A stretch of DNA of 64,000 nucleotides from Eriocheir sinensis (lineage: Eukaryota; Arthropoda; Malacostraca; Decapoda; Varunidae), in NCBI RefSeq assembly GCF_024679095.1, contig NC_066531.1, positions 5,716,261 to 5,780,260 on the forward strand, in the 5' to 3' direction. Position 1 is the first letter of the stretch. Each line of letters opens with the position of its first letter. The position numbers were made by a program, and so were the translations under genes. Below are positions 1 to 10,149 of this stretch, piece after piece. The notes under the pieces are model-generated. The model had not been told where the DNA came from and did no database searches. It was given only the letters and a program-made list of their open reading frames with translations.

Positions 1-164
1 ACCTTAAGTTGAGCAGACATATTTGTTTTGGTTTTCCTAAAATTCCTAGCTACTCATAATGAAAGCACAAAATAAGATATCATGCCATGTTGAATTACTC
101 TTATCATAATGATTTTTACGTACAGCTACTGCAGACACAAGTGTGTAGAATCTTCCTTTCGCAG

Positions 165-509
165 GATTCTATGACACCCGCACCTCTGCAAGGCCCACCA
201 CAGCCCCCTCCTCACCATCCCCGCCCTACTACTACTCACCAGCTGGCCCCTCAATTGGCACCTGTACACTGTGCCCCAGAAACTCAATATCCCCCTGATT
301 TAGGAGCAGCACCTTCCCACACTTTCACCAGCAGACAGAGGAGAGTTAACTCACCAGTTGGGACCAAAATGGTGGAAATTCTAGAAGATATCCTTCTTGA
401 AGTGAGGAGGCTGAGTGGTGCTATGGATAAGGTGGCTGCAGCCTTGGAAAAAAATGCAGTTACCTTGTCATTACCTTGTCAAAAAAAGGTGACAGGTCCA
501 GTTAGGTAG
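165..509 (+). CDS. Possible terminal exon, proline-rich then helical
   Basis: An open frame runs in phase from a good 3' splice site (pyrimidines then CAG ending at 164) to a stop at 509. The first half is rich in Pro, Gln and His. The last third (around residues 70-105) is an amphipathic helix-like stretch rich in Leu, Glu, Lys and Val. This layout resembles the C-terminal exon of Myb/SANT- or MADF-like proteins that accompany Harbinger transposons, and Harbinger transposase pieces lie 1.5 kb downstream. The link is inference from proximity. No upstream exon is in the window, and I do not recognise the protein itself. Confidence 0.3.
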   Translation, partial: DSMTPAPLQGPPQPPPHHPRPTTTHQLAPQLAPVHCAPETQYPPDLGAAPSHTFTSRQRRVNSPVGTKMVEILEDILLEVRRLSGAMDKVAAALEKNAVTLSLPCQKKVTGPVR

Positions 510-1293
510 GTTTTTATTAACTAGGTTTCTTTAGTTACAAACAAAACAGAATTAACCTTTTTTATTTTGCCTTTGTGGCATAACATGAATTATACTATAG
601 TCCATTTTGTTACGGTGGATCCCTAGATCTTACCTTAGTATATTAAGACACCGCTGACTGGCTGTTGGCAGGGAGGGTATCTGACAATTTTGGCATCTAA
701 AACACTATCCTATGATCAAGAAATATTAGTATTTCTTTACTTAGCTCATCTGATATAGATAAGTTTATTTTGTTGATAACATTGGAATAAGCAGTGACTC
801 CACAACTATTAACACAATTTCCCATCCTCAATTGTTGATAATTATGGTGAGTAGAAGTCAGAGAACAACATTTAGTGATAATATATACTTTCATCTTTTA
901 TCAATATTTCCTGCCATTGTGGATTCACAGCTGAAGTGAATGGACTATAGGTATAAAAACATTCTAAATCAATCAGTCAAATTGTCTGCCCTTACATTTC
1001 TCAAGTATTAATATTCCTTCTGAATAAAAAAGTCTTTCCTTTTGTTAATGCAGCAATTATTTTGCACACATACGTATGCAGAAAGACACCAATACAGTAA
1101 AAGTCCAATCATCCGAAAATCCCAGTGGTGTGAATTTGTAGTTTGTATATTTTAAAGTGACGTAGAAGAAATGTTAAAATGAAAAACATTACAAAAAAAT
1201 ACACAGAAGTGCCAAAGGTGCCGAGCCGTGGGTACAAGAGACAGGACTCAGGCGAGGTGTAAATCAAGTCTAGGTGTTGCCCTAATGTACAGG

Positions 1294-1295
<2 letters not shown>
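510..1295. other. AT-rich stretch, nothing recognised
   Basis: No coding signal, repeat family or RNA gene is visible here. Confidence 0.5.

Positions 1296-1377
<82 letters not shown>
1296..1377. repeat. (CT)n microsatellite
   Basis: About 41 uninterrupted CT dinucleotides. The Ser-Leu and Arg-Glu frames through it are artefacts of the repeat. Confidence 0.98.
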
Positions 1378-1380
<3 letters not shown>

Positions 1381-1489
1381 ATTGCTGTTCTGCATAGTGC
1401 CAGAATGTTTAGTTCAGGTCCGGTTGTTTTGGGTGAGGAGACAGCATGAGGAACATTCCTGACAGCAACGCCACCACCCTCAGAGCAAA

Positions 1490-1915
1490 ACAAGCCAGGA
1501 GGTTGTTCAGGGTGGACACAGCATGATAAATGTTGCTTATGACGACACCACCACCCTGAGAGCCACCAGCGAGAGTGAAGAACAAACCGGGTGTCTGAGA
1601 TGGCAGGGCTTCTGTTTTAAGTGCTAGGGCTTTGTGGCGACTCACTTTTCGCTGAGATGTATATACATGCAGGTTTGTATAATATATTTTTAACTGTCTT
1701 TTATGTACACGTAGGTTATAATTATAATATACAAACTTACATGTATATACAGTTTCAGTGAAATGAGTGAGGAGTCACCACAAATCCTGAGCACCCAAAA
1801 CAGAAACCCTGCCACCTCAGTCTCCCAGTTTGTTCTTCTCTCTCACTGGTGGTTCTCAGGGCGGTGGTGTCGTCATCAACATTCATCATGCTGTCTCCTA
1901 AACAACCTGACCTTG
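1490..1915. repeat. Long inverted repeat (fold-back)
   Basis: The left arm (about 1490-1690) is matched in reverse complement by about 1725-1915. Shared landmarks are a GACGACACCACC block, a GAAGAACAAAC block and TGTATATACATG near the centre. The arms are roughly 80% identical by eye. A partial third copy of the outer block lies at about 1430-1490. No transposase or convincing target duplication is seen. Confidence 0.7.
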
Positions 1916-2028
1916 TCCAAACATTGTGACACTAAACAGAGCAGCAATTGCACCATATATTACTACACCTCAATATACATGATACCTGCATATCAGTACC
2001 TTACATACCATCACCAAACAAGTTATGA

Positions 2029-2197
2029 TAAGACAAAGTATGCATGCATGCTATTACATAATATTTGTGTCAGTAGAGGAATTCAATTAAATGAACCTTT
2101 ACTAGAGATTCAAAACATGGAACATGATGCCTACAGAGGAAATGAAGACACAGGGCAGGCTCGACGAAGGGATCTGATTGACAATGTCTTTTCATAG
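2029..2197 (+). pseudogene. Harbinger transposase C-terminal fragment
   Basis: The frame ending at the TAG at 2197 carries the CMLLHNICVSRG block, typical of the last helix region of PIF/Harbinger (DDE_Tnp_4) transposases, followed by an acidic/basic tail ending DLIDNVFS. Nothing upstream in this frame resembles the catalytic core, so this is only the 3' end of a transposase gene. It faces a second, inverted piece of the same gene (2234-2460, minus strand) across a hairpin. Confidence 0.75.
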
Positions 2198-2287
2198 ACA
2201 GTGTTGTTGGTTGGAACCAACCAACAACACTGTCTATGAAAAGACGTTGTCAATCAGACCCCTTCGTAGAGCCTGCTCTATGTCTTC
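2144..2287. repeat. Near-perfect 71-bp-arm palindrome
   Basis: 2144-2214 is the reverse complement of 2217-2287 with a few mismatches and a 2-base loop (AA at 2215-2216). Both arms encode the same transposase C-terminus on opposite strands. Confidence 0.9.
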
Positions 2288-2460
2288 ATGTCCCCAAAAG
2301 TCTGTTCCACCACAACACGTGTCCTCGAGTGGCTGCGGTTATAGGCGCGATGATCATCAGTTGTTGGCTGGCTCACTAGTGTCATTAGGAAGGGCTCCAG
2401 AGGATAACCAGAATCACCTGCAAGGATCAGAATATAAACTAATTTTTCATCTAACATCAT
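2234..2460 (-). pseudogene. Harbinger transposase core fragment, internally deleted
   Basis: On the minus strand the frame reads an AGDSGYPL block, a YNRSHSRTRVVVEQTFG block and then a stop. These are the conserved middle of PIF/Harbinger transposases, including the Asp of the GDSGYPL motif and the late R-x-V-V-E-Q-x-F-G motif. Immediately after the stop, another frame resumes with the same DNVFS tail seen on the opposite strand. The segment between the FGDMK and tail regions, including the CMLLHN block, is missing. The copy is therefore internally deleted and frame-shifted. Confidence 0.75.
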
Positions 2461-2524
2461 CTTTGCAATGGTTGTTTTTGTTAAGGGAAAGTTAACCAGC
2501 TTCTTAATGCTATCATCCCTTAAG

Positions 2525-2625
2525 CTGGTGAATTCTGGAACAGCCTTTCTCTGCTTGTGTATCTTCCTGTCTACTACTTAAGCTCTTTCAAGAGGGTAGT
2601 ATTAAGACACCCTTATCTACAATGG
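2525..2625 (+). pseudogene. LINE family A, 3' end relic
   Basis: Translates in broken frame to the conserved C-terminus of LINE A (LVNSG, then ALSRG). Intact counterparts lie at 51490-51570 and 42035-42140. Heavily mutated. Confidence 0.6.
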
Positions 2626-2957
2626 GACCATACGCTATAGCTGCGTGTGGCCTCAAAGCTCATTTACAGCACATTAGCCCTTGAGCCTGCGGTGAGAAGG
2701 ATCCCATTACTTCCGAGGCACTGTGCTAGGGTGACATCCAGTTTACATCAGTTTACCTTCCCCAGTCTTCCTCAGGTACCCATTTATCGTCCAGCCCAAA
2801 AGCGAGGATGAACAGCCACTGCACCCTCAAGGATCCCTCCACACACACCTCCTCAGCCCCTCGCTTAGGACCATCCAGCAGACCACCACACCCAGCACCA
2901 CCAACATGGCCAACCACTCCGCCCAGCACCACAGTCTTTTAACGTCTACCTTTTACT

Positions 2958-3425
2958 TCCTACTGGAAGTATGCCAACATGCAGCCTGTGCCTAAGAGGG
3001 GTGACCGTTCCAATCCTTCAGACTACAAAAGATCCTCCCAACATAAACTACACGATTCCAGGATGGAGGCTGTAGAACGCTCAACTTCATACCTTACTAT
3101 CACTTCCAATTAAGGCAAGAAGAACTTTGTCCTTCAACGCCTCAAAAACTCATTTGTTTAACCCGTCAACTCGACACAATCTTCCAAACACTTATCCCCT
3201 ATTTTTCAATAACACTCAGCTGTCACCTTCTACAGTAAACATCCTCAGTCTAACCTTAACTCAAAATCTCAACTGGAAACTTCACATCTTCGCTCTTACT
3301 TAATCAGCTTCCTAGAGGTTGGGCTTTCTGTATCGTCTCTGCCAGTTCTTTTTTATCCTCCCAAATGATATCTATATGCAGGGACCTTGTCTGCCCTATT
3401 ATGGAGTATACATCTCATAATGTTC
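2958..3425 (+). pseudogene. LINE family A, deleted RT relic
   Basis: The first about 75 bases match the RT finger region (PVPKRGDRS-like). The frame then jumps near 3031 to the post-catalytic region ([14 protein letters not shown] and QNLNWKLHI blocks) and runs to about 3425. The segment with the YADD site is deleted. Multiple stops. Confidence 0.7.
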
Positions 3426-3661
3426 TTTACTCTTTGTCTCTTTCCATTCCTTAAAAAAACTCTGAGCGCCCATTAACAAAATATAACATATACTACATTT
3501 CCATTGCTCTAAAAAATATGAGTGGCCATTTTATAAAAATATAACATATAAAGCTTTGCTCGATTTAAGTGGCAGAAATAATAGTGACAATTTAATTATA
3601 TAATTATTGGGTCTTTCGGAGGACGTGGACTTTGAAGATATGGTGGTGGAAATTCTGGCCA

Positions 3662-4062
3662 ACCACTGGTGCTCTGTAGTGCAATGGGTAGCACACGCGA
3701 CTCACAACCGAGAAGGGCGTCAGGTGACAGGCAGCGGCAGTGTCCCTCCTCCCAGGTTTGTTTATTCAAAGATTGTCACACCAGGATGGAGGGGAACACG
3801 GGCCTATACGCCTATCAGGGTGGTGGTCTGGTCCCTGCCGCGGCGGGCAACCATAGAGTAACTTTATAAAGGCCTAACCCGCGATCCCCCTGGTAGGACG
3901 TGTAGAGTGGCAAGATGGCGCCACTATAAACATTCGCCTTGCGCCAGAACGGGCTGGGCCGACAATCAGGCCCCACCTGGAAGAAGCCTTGGGCCGACCA
4001 TCAGGCCCCACCGGGAAGATGCCTACCGGCGCAATAGGCAACAACTAAAAAAAAAAGTGATG
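3662..4062 (+). repeat. tRNA-derived SINE relic
   Basis: 3662-3750 has a tRNA-like head (TAGTGCAATGGGTAGC resembles a pol III A box; the B box is degraded). 3870-4051 is the body shared with the SINEs at 23277-23616 and 31606-31966 (AAGATGGCGCCACTATAAAC, CCAGAACGGGCTGGGCCGAC, CCTACCGGCGCAATAGG). It ends in poly(A). The head differs from those copies, so this may be a related subfamily. Confidence 0.65.
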
Positions 4063-4330
4063 TAGAAAAAATGTGAAATACCAAGAAAATTGTGAGGCAT
4101 CAATAAAAAGTCAAGAATGAGAAAAAAATAAAATGAAGCATATGGACAAAAGTGTCAAGTACTAAGAGAAATGTGTGAAGTAGGAGAATCAGAGGAAGAG
4201 GAGGCCAGGGTAGGTACCCCCCTCAGTTAACTACTACAAATAACATTAAATAAATGAATGAATAATAAATAAATAAATAAATATGCACATTTGCAGTGGA
4301 AAAAACGGAAAATGAGCGAAGATCAAAACA

Positions 4331-4453
4331 GGGAGTAACCCTTAATATAATAAGATGAAGGCTATAACGAAGAAGGGAGTAACCTTTAATATAAGATGAA
4401 GGCTATAACGATCAAGGGAGTAACCTTAAAAATAATGAAAAGAAGGCTATAAT
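4331..4453. repeat. Short tandem repeat, about 41-44 bp x3
   Basis: GGGAGTAACC and GATGAAGGCTATAACGA recur at 4331, 4375 and 4416 with small length changes. Confidence 0.75.
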
Positions 4454-4499
4454 CAACATAACTCAAGAGTAACTTAGGTAGGCAGATCGCACTACTCAT

Positions 4500-4798
4500 G
4501 ATAATACATATGCAAAAGTGGCAGCACTCCTAGAAACAGGAGCGTGTGTGAGTTTTTAACGGATGAATTTATTAAAGAATTAGGGCTCGCAGTAAATGAC
4601 TGTGAAGCGAAACCCGTGAATATTGTCTCTGTGCAAAGATACCATATTGAAAATGACGGTAAAAGACAAGTTAACATGGAAGGAAAAAGAAGTTTCCAAG
4701 ACTTATTGATAACACGCGATGTAGATTTGCCGACTCCTATTGTGTTGAGTACTGATTTTTCATGCAACACGAGATTATTTTTAAAACATGGCAACTAA
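4500..4798 (+). pseudogene. Ty3/gypsy aspartic protease relic
   Basis: The residues expected at the retropepsin active site read LETGA where the family has a catalytic Asp, so the Asp codon now encodes Glu. A frameshift follows within about 10 codons, in a T run near 4553. The downstream frame (SDEF-like region to LFLKHGN) fits the rest of a retropepsin fold. This is the first recognisable domain of the retroelement; no gag is visible upstream. Inactive as it stands. Confidence 0.6.
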
Positions 4799-5198
4799 CT
4801 AAGGAACAAAAGAAACGAAGCTGAAAACTGATAATGTAAGGGGAAACCATACCAATACAACCCATTATGCCAGGAAAAATATGTCTTATATCTACAGGTG
4901 AAGGATCTTAGCTAAATGTAGATGGAAATGAAGAATGTCTCACTGAAAATAAGGCCGTACGTTGCCAAGCAGCTGAACCTTTGCAATTGCATGCATCTGT
5001 TGCAGGTTACATAACGCAAGTGACGTAACTACAGGCAAGTGAAGCTTTATTTGAGCCTTGTGTTAGTAATCCTCAGGCTAGAGTCTTGTGCTCAGGGATA
5101 GTTAAGTTGACCCCTTCACCTGACAATCAAAGATCTTATGTCACTGTTCCATATTTGAATGTTGAAAGTGAAAGCATAGAGCTAGATGATGTACAACG

Positions 5199-6290
5199 TT
5201 GGGATTTGTGAAGCCTGTCACTCATGAGCAATACGCTGATCTGCCACCAGTATCTAGTGTACTGACCGCTGACACAGTTAAGACAGACTTGAAGCCCGCA
5301 GAGCTTGAAGCAAGGAAGAAAAGCCTCATTCAAATTGTTGATGCTAAATTCCCAAACGAAGAGAGAGAGAATCAGGTCTTAAAGTCCTTAATAAATAAAT
5401 ATATAAGTGTTTTCCACAGAACAAGAACCATTAACAGTAACACCCTATTTTCTAAGCACCATCAAGCAAAACACTGATGAAGTAGTGTACAGGCGTCCAT
5501 ATAGCATTCCTATCAGTTATCATGACAGAGCAAATGAACAACTTATATCGCTCCAGCAACAGGGTGTAATTCGCCCTTCGCGATCACCCTATAATGCCCC
5601 ACTTATCCCAGTGCCAAAAAAAGATGGAGTACTACGACTCTGTCTGGACTTCCGGGCATTTAATAAGACACTACGGGACGACCGGTACCCACTCCCTAAT
5701 ATAACCACCATCTCAATCAATTGGGAGATAATAAGCTTTTTTCATGCCTAGACTTGAAACAAGGTTACTATCAAATCCCCCTAGATGAAATCAGCAGAGA
5801 GAAGACGGCATTTTCTTCTCCAGCAGGACATTGGGAATTTACTTCCCTCCCCTTTGGCCTAAAAACAGCCCCGTCCTGTTTCAAGAAAATAATAAACACT
5901 GTCCTTACAGGACTATTAGGTAACAAGGTTCAGGTATACCTCGATGACATACTTATTATCCTGGGCGATATATTTTCTAATCATGTAGATAACTTAGAAC
6001 AAATGCTGGAAAGCTTCAAGGAAGCCAAACTGACTATTAAGATGGAGAAGTGTAACTTTTTAAGGACAAAGTAGATTACCAGGGCCATGTCATCAGCTCA
6101 GAGGGAATAAGACCTCAATCTAGCAAGCTGGAGGCCATACAAAACATCCCGGCCCCCCAAACTGTTCATGATTTACAGTCATTTCTTGGATTGACTAATT
6201 ATTATCGCAAATTTATTGCAAATTATTCACAAATAGTTGCTCCTCTTCTAAAGATTTACAAAGGGAAGAAAGGTAACTCAAGAAAAAAAA
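5199..6290 (+). pseudogene. Ty3/gypsy reverse transcriptase, frame-shifted
   Basis: Three overlapping open segments (5199-5477, 5407-5751, 5721-6074) and a further piece to about 6290 together cover the RT of a Ty3/gypsy element. In order they show a PYSIP entry region, the PVPKKDG and LCLDFRAFN blocks, [10 protein letters not shown], the LPFGLKTAP block and the polymerase site YLDD at about 5937. The connection region follows (GLTNYYRKFI). At least three frameshifts and a stop after LRTK interrupt it. The YLDD motif and gypsy-type order are seen directly; the element is dead. Confidence 0.9.
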
Positions 6291-6394
6291 GAAAAAAAAA
6301 AACTCCACTCGTATGGACAGATGAAACAAAAATTGCGTTCTCATCCCTTAAGGTTGGAATGCTTGATACAGTCACTCTAAAAAAAAAAAAAAAT

Positions 6395-6808
6395 TTCCTG
6401 ACTTTAACAAACCTTTCATGTTCACTACTGACGCGTCCTACTACAATACTGGTGGAGTATTGCAACAACAGGATAATGATGCTAAACTAAGACCTGTATT
6501 TTTTTTGTGAGAAATTGAACACGGCAGAACAGCGGTACATTACAGTTGAACGGGAGGCTTTAGCTGTAATTTATGGGTTGCACGTAAACCGCCCATTAAT
6601 ACTGGGTTACCCTATTGAGATCCACACGGATCATAGACCTTTAGTCTGGTTGTTACAGGCAGCTAGTCCCAACGGCAGGATAGCTAGATGGCAGACTCTC
6701 ATGAGTGAGTATGGTTTCACAATCAATCATTTGCCTGGCAAGGAAAATATAGTAGCAGATTTTTTTTTATCAAGGATGAAGGCTCACCGGACACTGAGAT
6801 TGAATTAG
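6395..6808 (+). pseudogene. Ty3/gypsy RNase H domain, broken
   Basis: After a 13-A run near 6379-6391 comes a TTDASYYNTGG-like first active-site region. Then come AEQRYITVEREALAVIYG and TDHRPLVWLL, followed by a tail with the HLPGKENIVAD motif that marks the end of RNase H in this family. Frameshifts separate the pieces and the A runs probably caused some of them. It lies directly between the RT and integrase regions, as expected for Ty3/gypsy pol. Confidence 0.85.
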
Positions 6809-7104
6809 AAGGACACGCCCGATAATGTTTGTGGATGGGGAACAACAAAAACCGTGGAACACGTGGATAATGAGGGGCAAGGTATTGCATTAGTGTAGAA
6901 AAAGAAACAGACGCCGAAAGATGAGAAAATAAAATGTATGATATGTATGGACCTGTATTGTGAGTGTATTGGCCACACACTTGACTGGAGTATTCAGGAG
7001 ATTAGTGAGCTGCATGATGAGCAGCCAGCATACAAGTATGCTAAAAGAAGGAAACCCATGAATGAAAATTGAGCAAAAACTCAGAGAAAAAAAGGCATAA
7101 TGTG

Positions 7105-7456
7105 AAGATGCCGCCCGTTAGAGGAACAGGCGGAAAATGTGTTATATTATGTTGAAGACACCCCTGTTAGAGGAACAGGTGGAAAATGTGTTATATTATG
7201 TTGAAGACACCCCTGTTAGAGGTACAGGTGGAAAATGTGTTATATTGTGTTGAAGACGCCCCTGTTAGAGGTACAGGTGGAAAATGTGTTATATTGTGTT
7301 GAAGACGCCCCTGTTAGAGGTACAGGTGGAAAATGTGTTATATTGTGTTGAAGACGCCCCTGTTAGAGGTACAGGCGGAAAATATGTTATATTGTGTTGA
7401 AGATGGGCATAATGTGAGATGCCGCCCCTGTCAGAGTTGCAGGTGGAAAATAATGT
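7105..7456. repeat. 49-bp minisatellite inside pol
   Basis: About seven copies of a 49-bp unit (GTTAGAGG recurs at 7117, 7166, 7215 and onward) carrying GGAAAATGTGTTATATT. The period is not a multiple of three and the unit contains stops, so it cannot be translated through. It sits between RNase H and the integrase zinc-binding region. Confidence 0.95.
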
Positions 7457-7464
7457 GTTTTAGT

Positions 7465-7883
7465 GAATCCGTACGGAGAAGCCACTAGGGTGGTGGTTCT
7501 ACCCCGCAAGTATTTCCAAGGCGATAACTCCGGCTCATTCGTCGCCACTGCAGGGCACGGAGGAACCAAAGTTACGTTATCTGTGTAGAAAGTTCGCTTT
7601 CTGGCCTGGAATGAAACGGGATGTAGAAAATTATGTAAGGAAGTGCGTCATGGTAGTCGTTTTAAAAGTGAGTTGGGAACTTGCACCCATGCAACTTGCA
7701 CTTGCGGCATTATCCAGACGTCACCGCTCCTTTTGGAAGAATATACATGGACCTTGTGGGTCTCATGGGTGTATCGGACAATGGGGTTCGATACGTAATG
7801 CTCATAGTTGATGTTTTTAAAAGGTATTTGATTACAGTACCCTTACGGAGTAAGGAAGCCCGCGAAATGACAAGGGCGTTGTA
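7465..7883 (+). pseudogene. Ty3/gypsy integrase, N-terminal part
   Basis: In shifting frames this covers the HHCC zinc-binding region (a TAGHGG block near 7550, then FWPGM near 7600 and a Cys-containing VRKC). The start of the catalytic core follows (a YMDLVG block near 7755 holding the first catalytic Asp, then YVMLIVDVFKRYL). Several frameshifts are present. The frame is then cut at 7883 by an inserted TA-flanked element and resumes at 8894. Confidence 0.85.
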
Positions 7884-8340
7884 CAGTCGGCTATAGAGAG
7901 TAGTGTCACATTGTCCAGTAAGTTTCGTTCAGAAAGCGACATCTGGCAACGCCTCCGCGCGACATGAAAATTATTACATCCTATCGAAATCGTACTGTTG
8001 TGGTGATCGGTGGTCACAGGTGCACTCTCCATAATTTTAAGATAGATATTTATCAAAAGTGCCCGTCGCTAACGCTTAATAAATATACTTTCTCTAGGCT
8101 CTGTCGCTACATTTTGACACGAGCTTTTAGTTTCGGTCAAATTTAGTCAAGAGTAATTCTAAGTTGTTTATCAAACTATGATACATTAAAAAATATACTG
8201 CACTTATTAAGGGAGATAAAAAAATAAATCCCTGACAGCCGAGATCTTGTTCTTTATTAAAAAAAATATATACGTAAGAATAGGCTATAAACGTTCACAT
8301 GATGGCGTCGTCGACCGCGGGTTCTTCCGCGCTCGCACTC

Positions 8341-8383
<43 letters not shown>

Positions 8384-8891
8384 AGGTATTTATACTTAGA
8401 TATAACGTAATCTTCACGGAGAAATGATTTTAGATTTTTTATCTGAATTGTCTTTGAGGCTTTATAGTGACGGGGATTAAGGCTGCGAGTTAAACAGACC
8501 CTCAAGCCTATTTGCTGTTTGATGGTGAGGAGCATTAGTCACTGCCTGCCTCTGTGAAGGACAGCATTGCACACGGTGTTTTCAAAGTTTAATAAGAAAA
8601 AGTGTTTCAGACTGTTCGTGATGTGTTACCTCATCATCATCATCATGTAGAAGACATTCATAATCGCATTTCTAAATTGAATTCATGTAATCTGGTATAT
8701 TTCTAACTACATTATATTACAATATAATATAATATTATACAATATTATAATATCACGGTCACACACACACTGCACACACTGATGCGCGTCACTAACATCA
8801 CCAGTGAATGCGCCACCGTGGTATAGTTGCCAGATACCGCCACCAGGCTAAACATTCTGAAAACCGTGACACTACTCTCTAGCGTCGACTG
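7884..8891. mobile_element. TA-flanked 1-kb TIR element (Tc1/mariner-like, non-autonomous)
   Basis: The 26-bp ends are inverted copies: 7884-7909 against 8866-8891, 23 of 26 identical, beginning CAGTCG and ending GAGAGTAGTGTCAC. The dinucleotide TA flanks both sides (7882-7883 and 8892-8893). The pol reading frame is continuous across the insertion once the element and one TA are set aside. No transposase is encoded. Inside are a (CA)n run and AT-rich DNA. TA duplication and CAGT ends suit Tc1/mariner. Confidence 0.85.
8341..8378. repeat. (CA)n microsatellite
   Basis: About 18 CA units within the 7884-8891 element. Confidence 0.95.
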
Positions 8892-8893
8892 TA

Positions 8894-9240
8894 CATGGAT
8901 GTTGTTTGTGTACACGGTGTTCCTCAGGCAGTTGTTACAGATCAAGGTTCAGAGTTCGTTAATTCCGTGATGCAGGAGATAAATTAGAAGCTACCTGTGC
9001 GACACGCGAAAATAACGGCTTACCATACAAGTGGAAATGGAATAATAAAGCGCGCAAATTATACCGTTGTTAACATTTTGAGGACAATGGTTCTCGGAAG
9101 TGTGTCCGTTAGGGAGGTGTTACTTACTTGCAGTCACCCTGGCCTATAATGCTGCGTATCATCGCACCACAAAGGAGTCCCCTTTTTATCGAGAGAGACA
9201 GAGAGAGGATTTTTAGAGATCCTCGTATGCCCTACACTAT
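8894..9240 (+). pseudogene. Ty3/gypsy integrase, C-terminal half of core
   Basis: Continues the core after the insertion with VHGVP, then a VVTDQGSEF block whose Asp (about 8938) is the second catalytic residue. A stop lies about 10 codons later. The position where the third catalytic residue (Glu) normally sits reads Lys in a GNGIIKRANYTV context near 9035-9065. The integrase is therefore dead on three counts: insertion, stop and loss of Glu. Confidence 0.85.
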
Positions 9241-9273
9241 GTTAGAACAATAATATAAACCTCAGCAACCCTG

Positions 9274-9487
9274 GTATGATATTGACTCCTATAAAGAGGA
9301 AATGGCTGCAATTGCAATGAGAGTTTATGATATTTACTCCTATAAAGAGGAAATGGCTGCAATTGCAAGGAAAGTTTATGATATTTACTCCTACAAAGAG
9401 GAAATGGCTGTAATTGCAAGGCAAGTTTACGATATTGACTCCTATGAAAAGGAAATGGCTGCAATTGCAAAGAAAGTTTATGATAGA
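9274..9487 (+). repeat. 51-bp in-frame tandem repeat (17-residue unit)
   Basis: Four copies of a 51-bp unit giving the repeat VYDIYSYKEEMAAIARK with few changes. It lies just after the integrase core and keeps the pol frame open across all copies. Copies also contain GGAAATGGCTGCAATTGCAA. Confidence 0.95.
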
Positions 9488-9795
9488 TGCCAGGTTTACA
9501 CTGAAGAAGGTAGAGAATAAATGGAAAAGCAATACAAAGCTACAAAAATCAAAACTATCAGCGTTGGCGACAGTGTTTCTCAAACATACACCAAAAAATA
9601 AAATAAAATAAAAAGTTGCAACCTATTTTTGATGGACCCTACAGGGTAATAGAGAAGATCAGTGATATAGTGGTAAAAATTAGGAACCTCAGGACTAGTA
9701 AGGTTTCAACGGTCCCCACAGATAGAGTAAAAGTCCTTCATGAAGACTGCATCGATGTGCCGCAATGTCCAACTGTTAGGCGAGCATACCCTTAA
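9488..9795 (+). pseudogene. Ty3/gypsy integrase C-terminal (GPY/F-type) region
   Basis: After a frameshift and an A-rich tract (9590-9615) comes an FDGPYRVIEK block. A short beta-rich segment ending TDRVKVLHED follows, which is the GPY/F-type C-terminal module of gypsy integrases. It marks the end of pol. Confidence 0.8.
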
Positions 9796-10149
9796 ATCCA
9801 GAGACAGACAATGATCTATTCTTTGCATTGCTCAACCCTGAAATCGCTGAGAAAAATTATACCGAAAATGATAACTTGTAGCGGAGAGGTGACTGCTACT
9901 CATGACACATTAAATAATGTTCGTTCTACAACAGCAATAAACAGCTGATGCACAGGCCCTAACTTCTCAGGTTACTCCCAAACTTTCAGAGCCACCTCAG
10001 CATAGATAAAGCCTTCGCTCTTCGACGGTACAAGAGTTGCCTAATGTAATGTCAAAACCAATACGATATAAAACAGGAATTATGTATAAGGATGAAAATG
10101 CAATGATTAAGCGGAAATATGAGGAAATAAACCACAGATTGATTTGACT

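Noticed and set aside
1228..1493. Ser-Leu and Arg-Glu repeat proteins at (CT)n/(GA)n runs (also 13.2, 27.7, 31.1, 38.1-38.8, 40.0 and 41.7 kb)
   Set aside because: Dinucleotide repeats open frames trivially.
7886..8891. 8-bp target duplication (GTCGGCTA/GTCGACTG) for the integrase insertion
   Set aside because: These bases are the outer part of the inverted ends, read in opposite senses. With them included, the ends are 26 bp and TA is the duplication.
9237..9583. Minus-strand 77- and 113-codon frames
   Set aside because: Antisense shadows of the 51-bp in-frame repeat of the integrase region.
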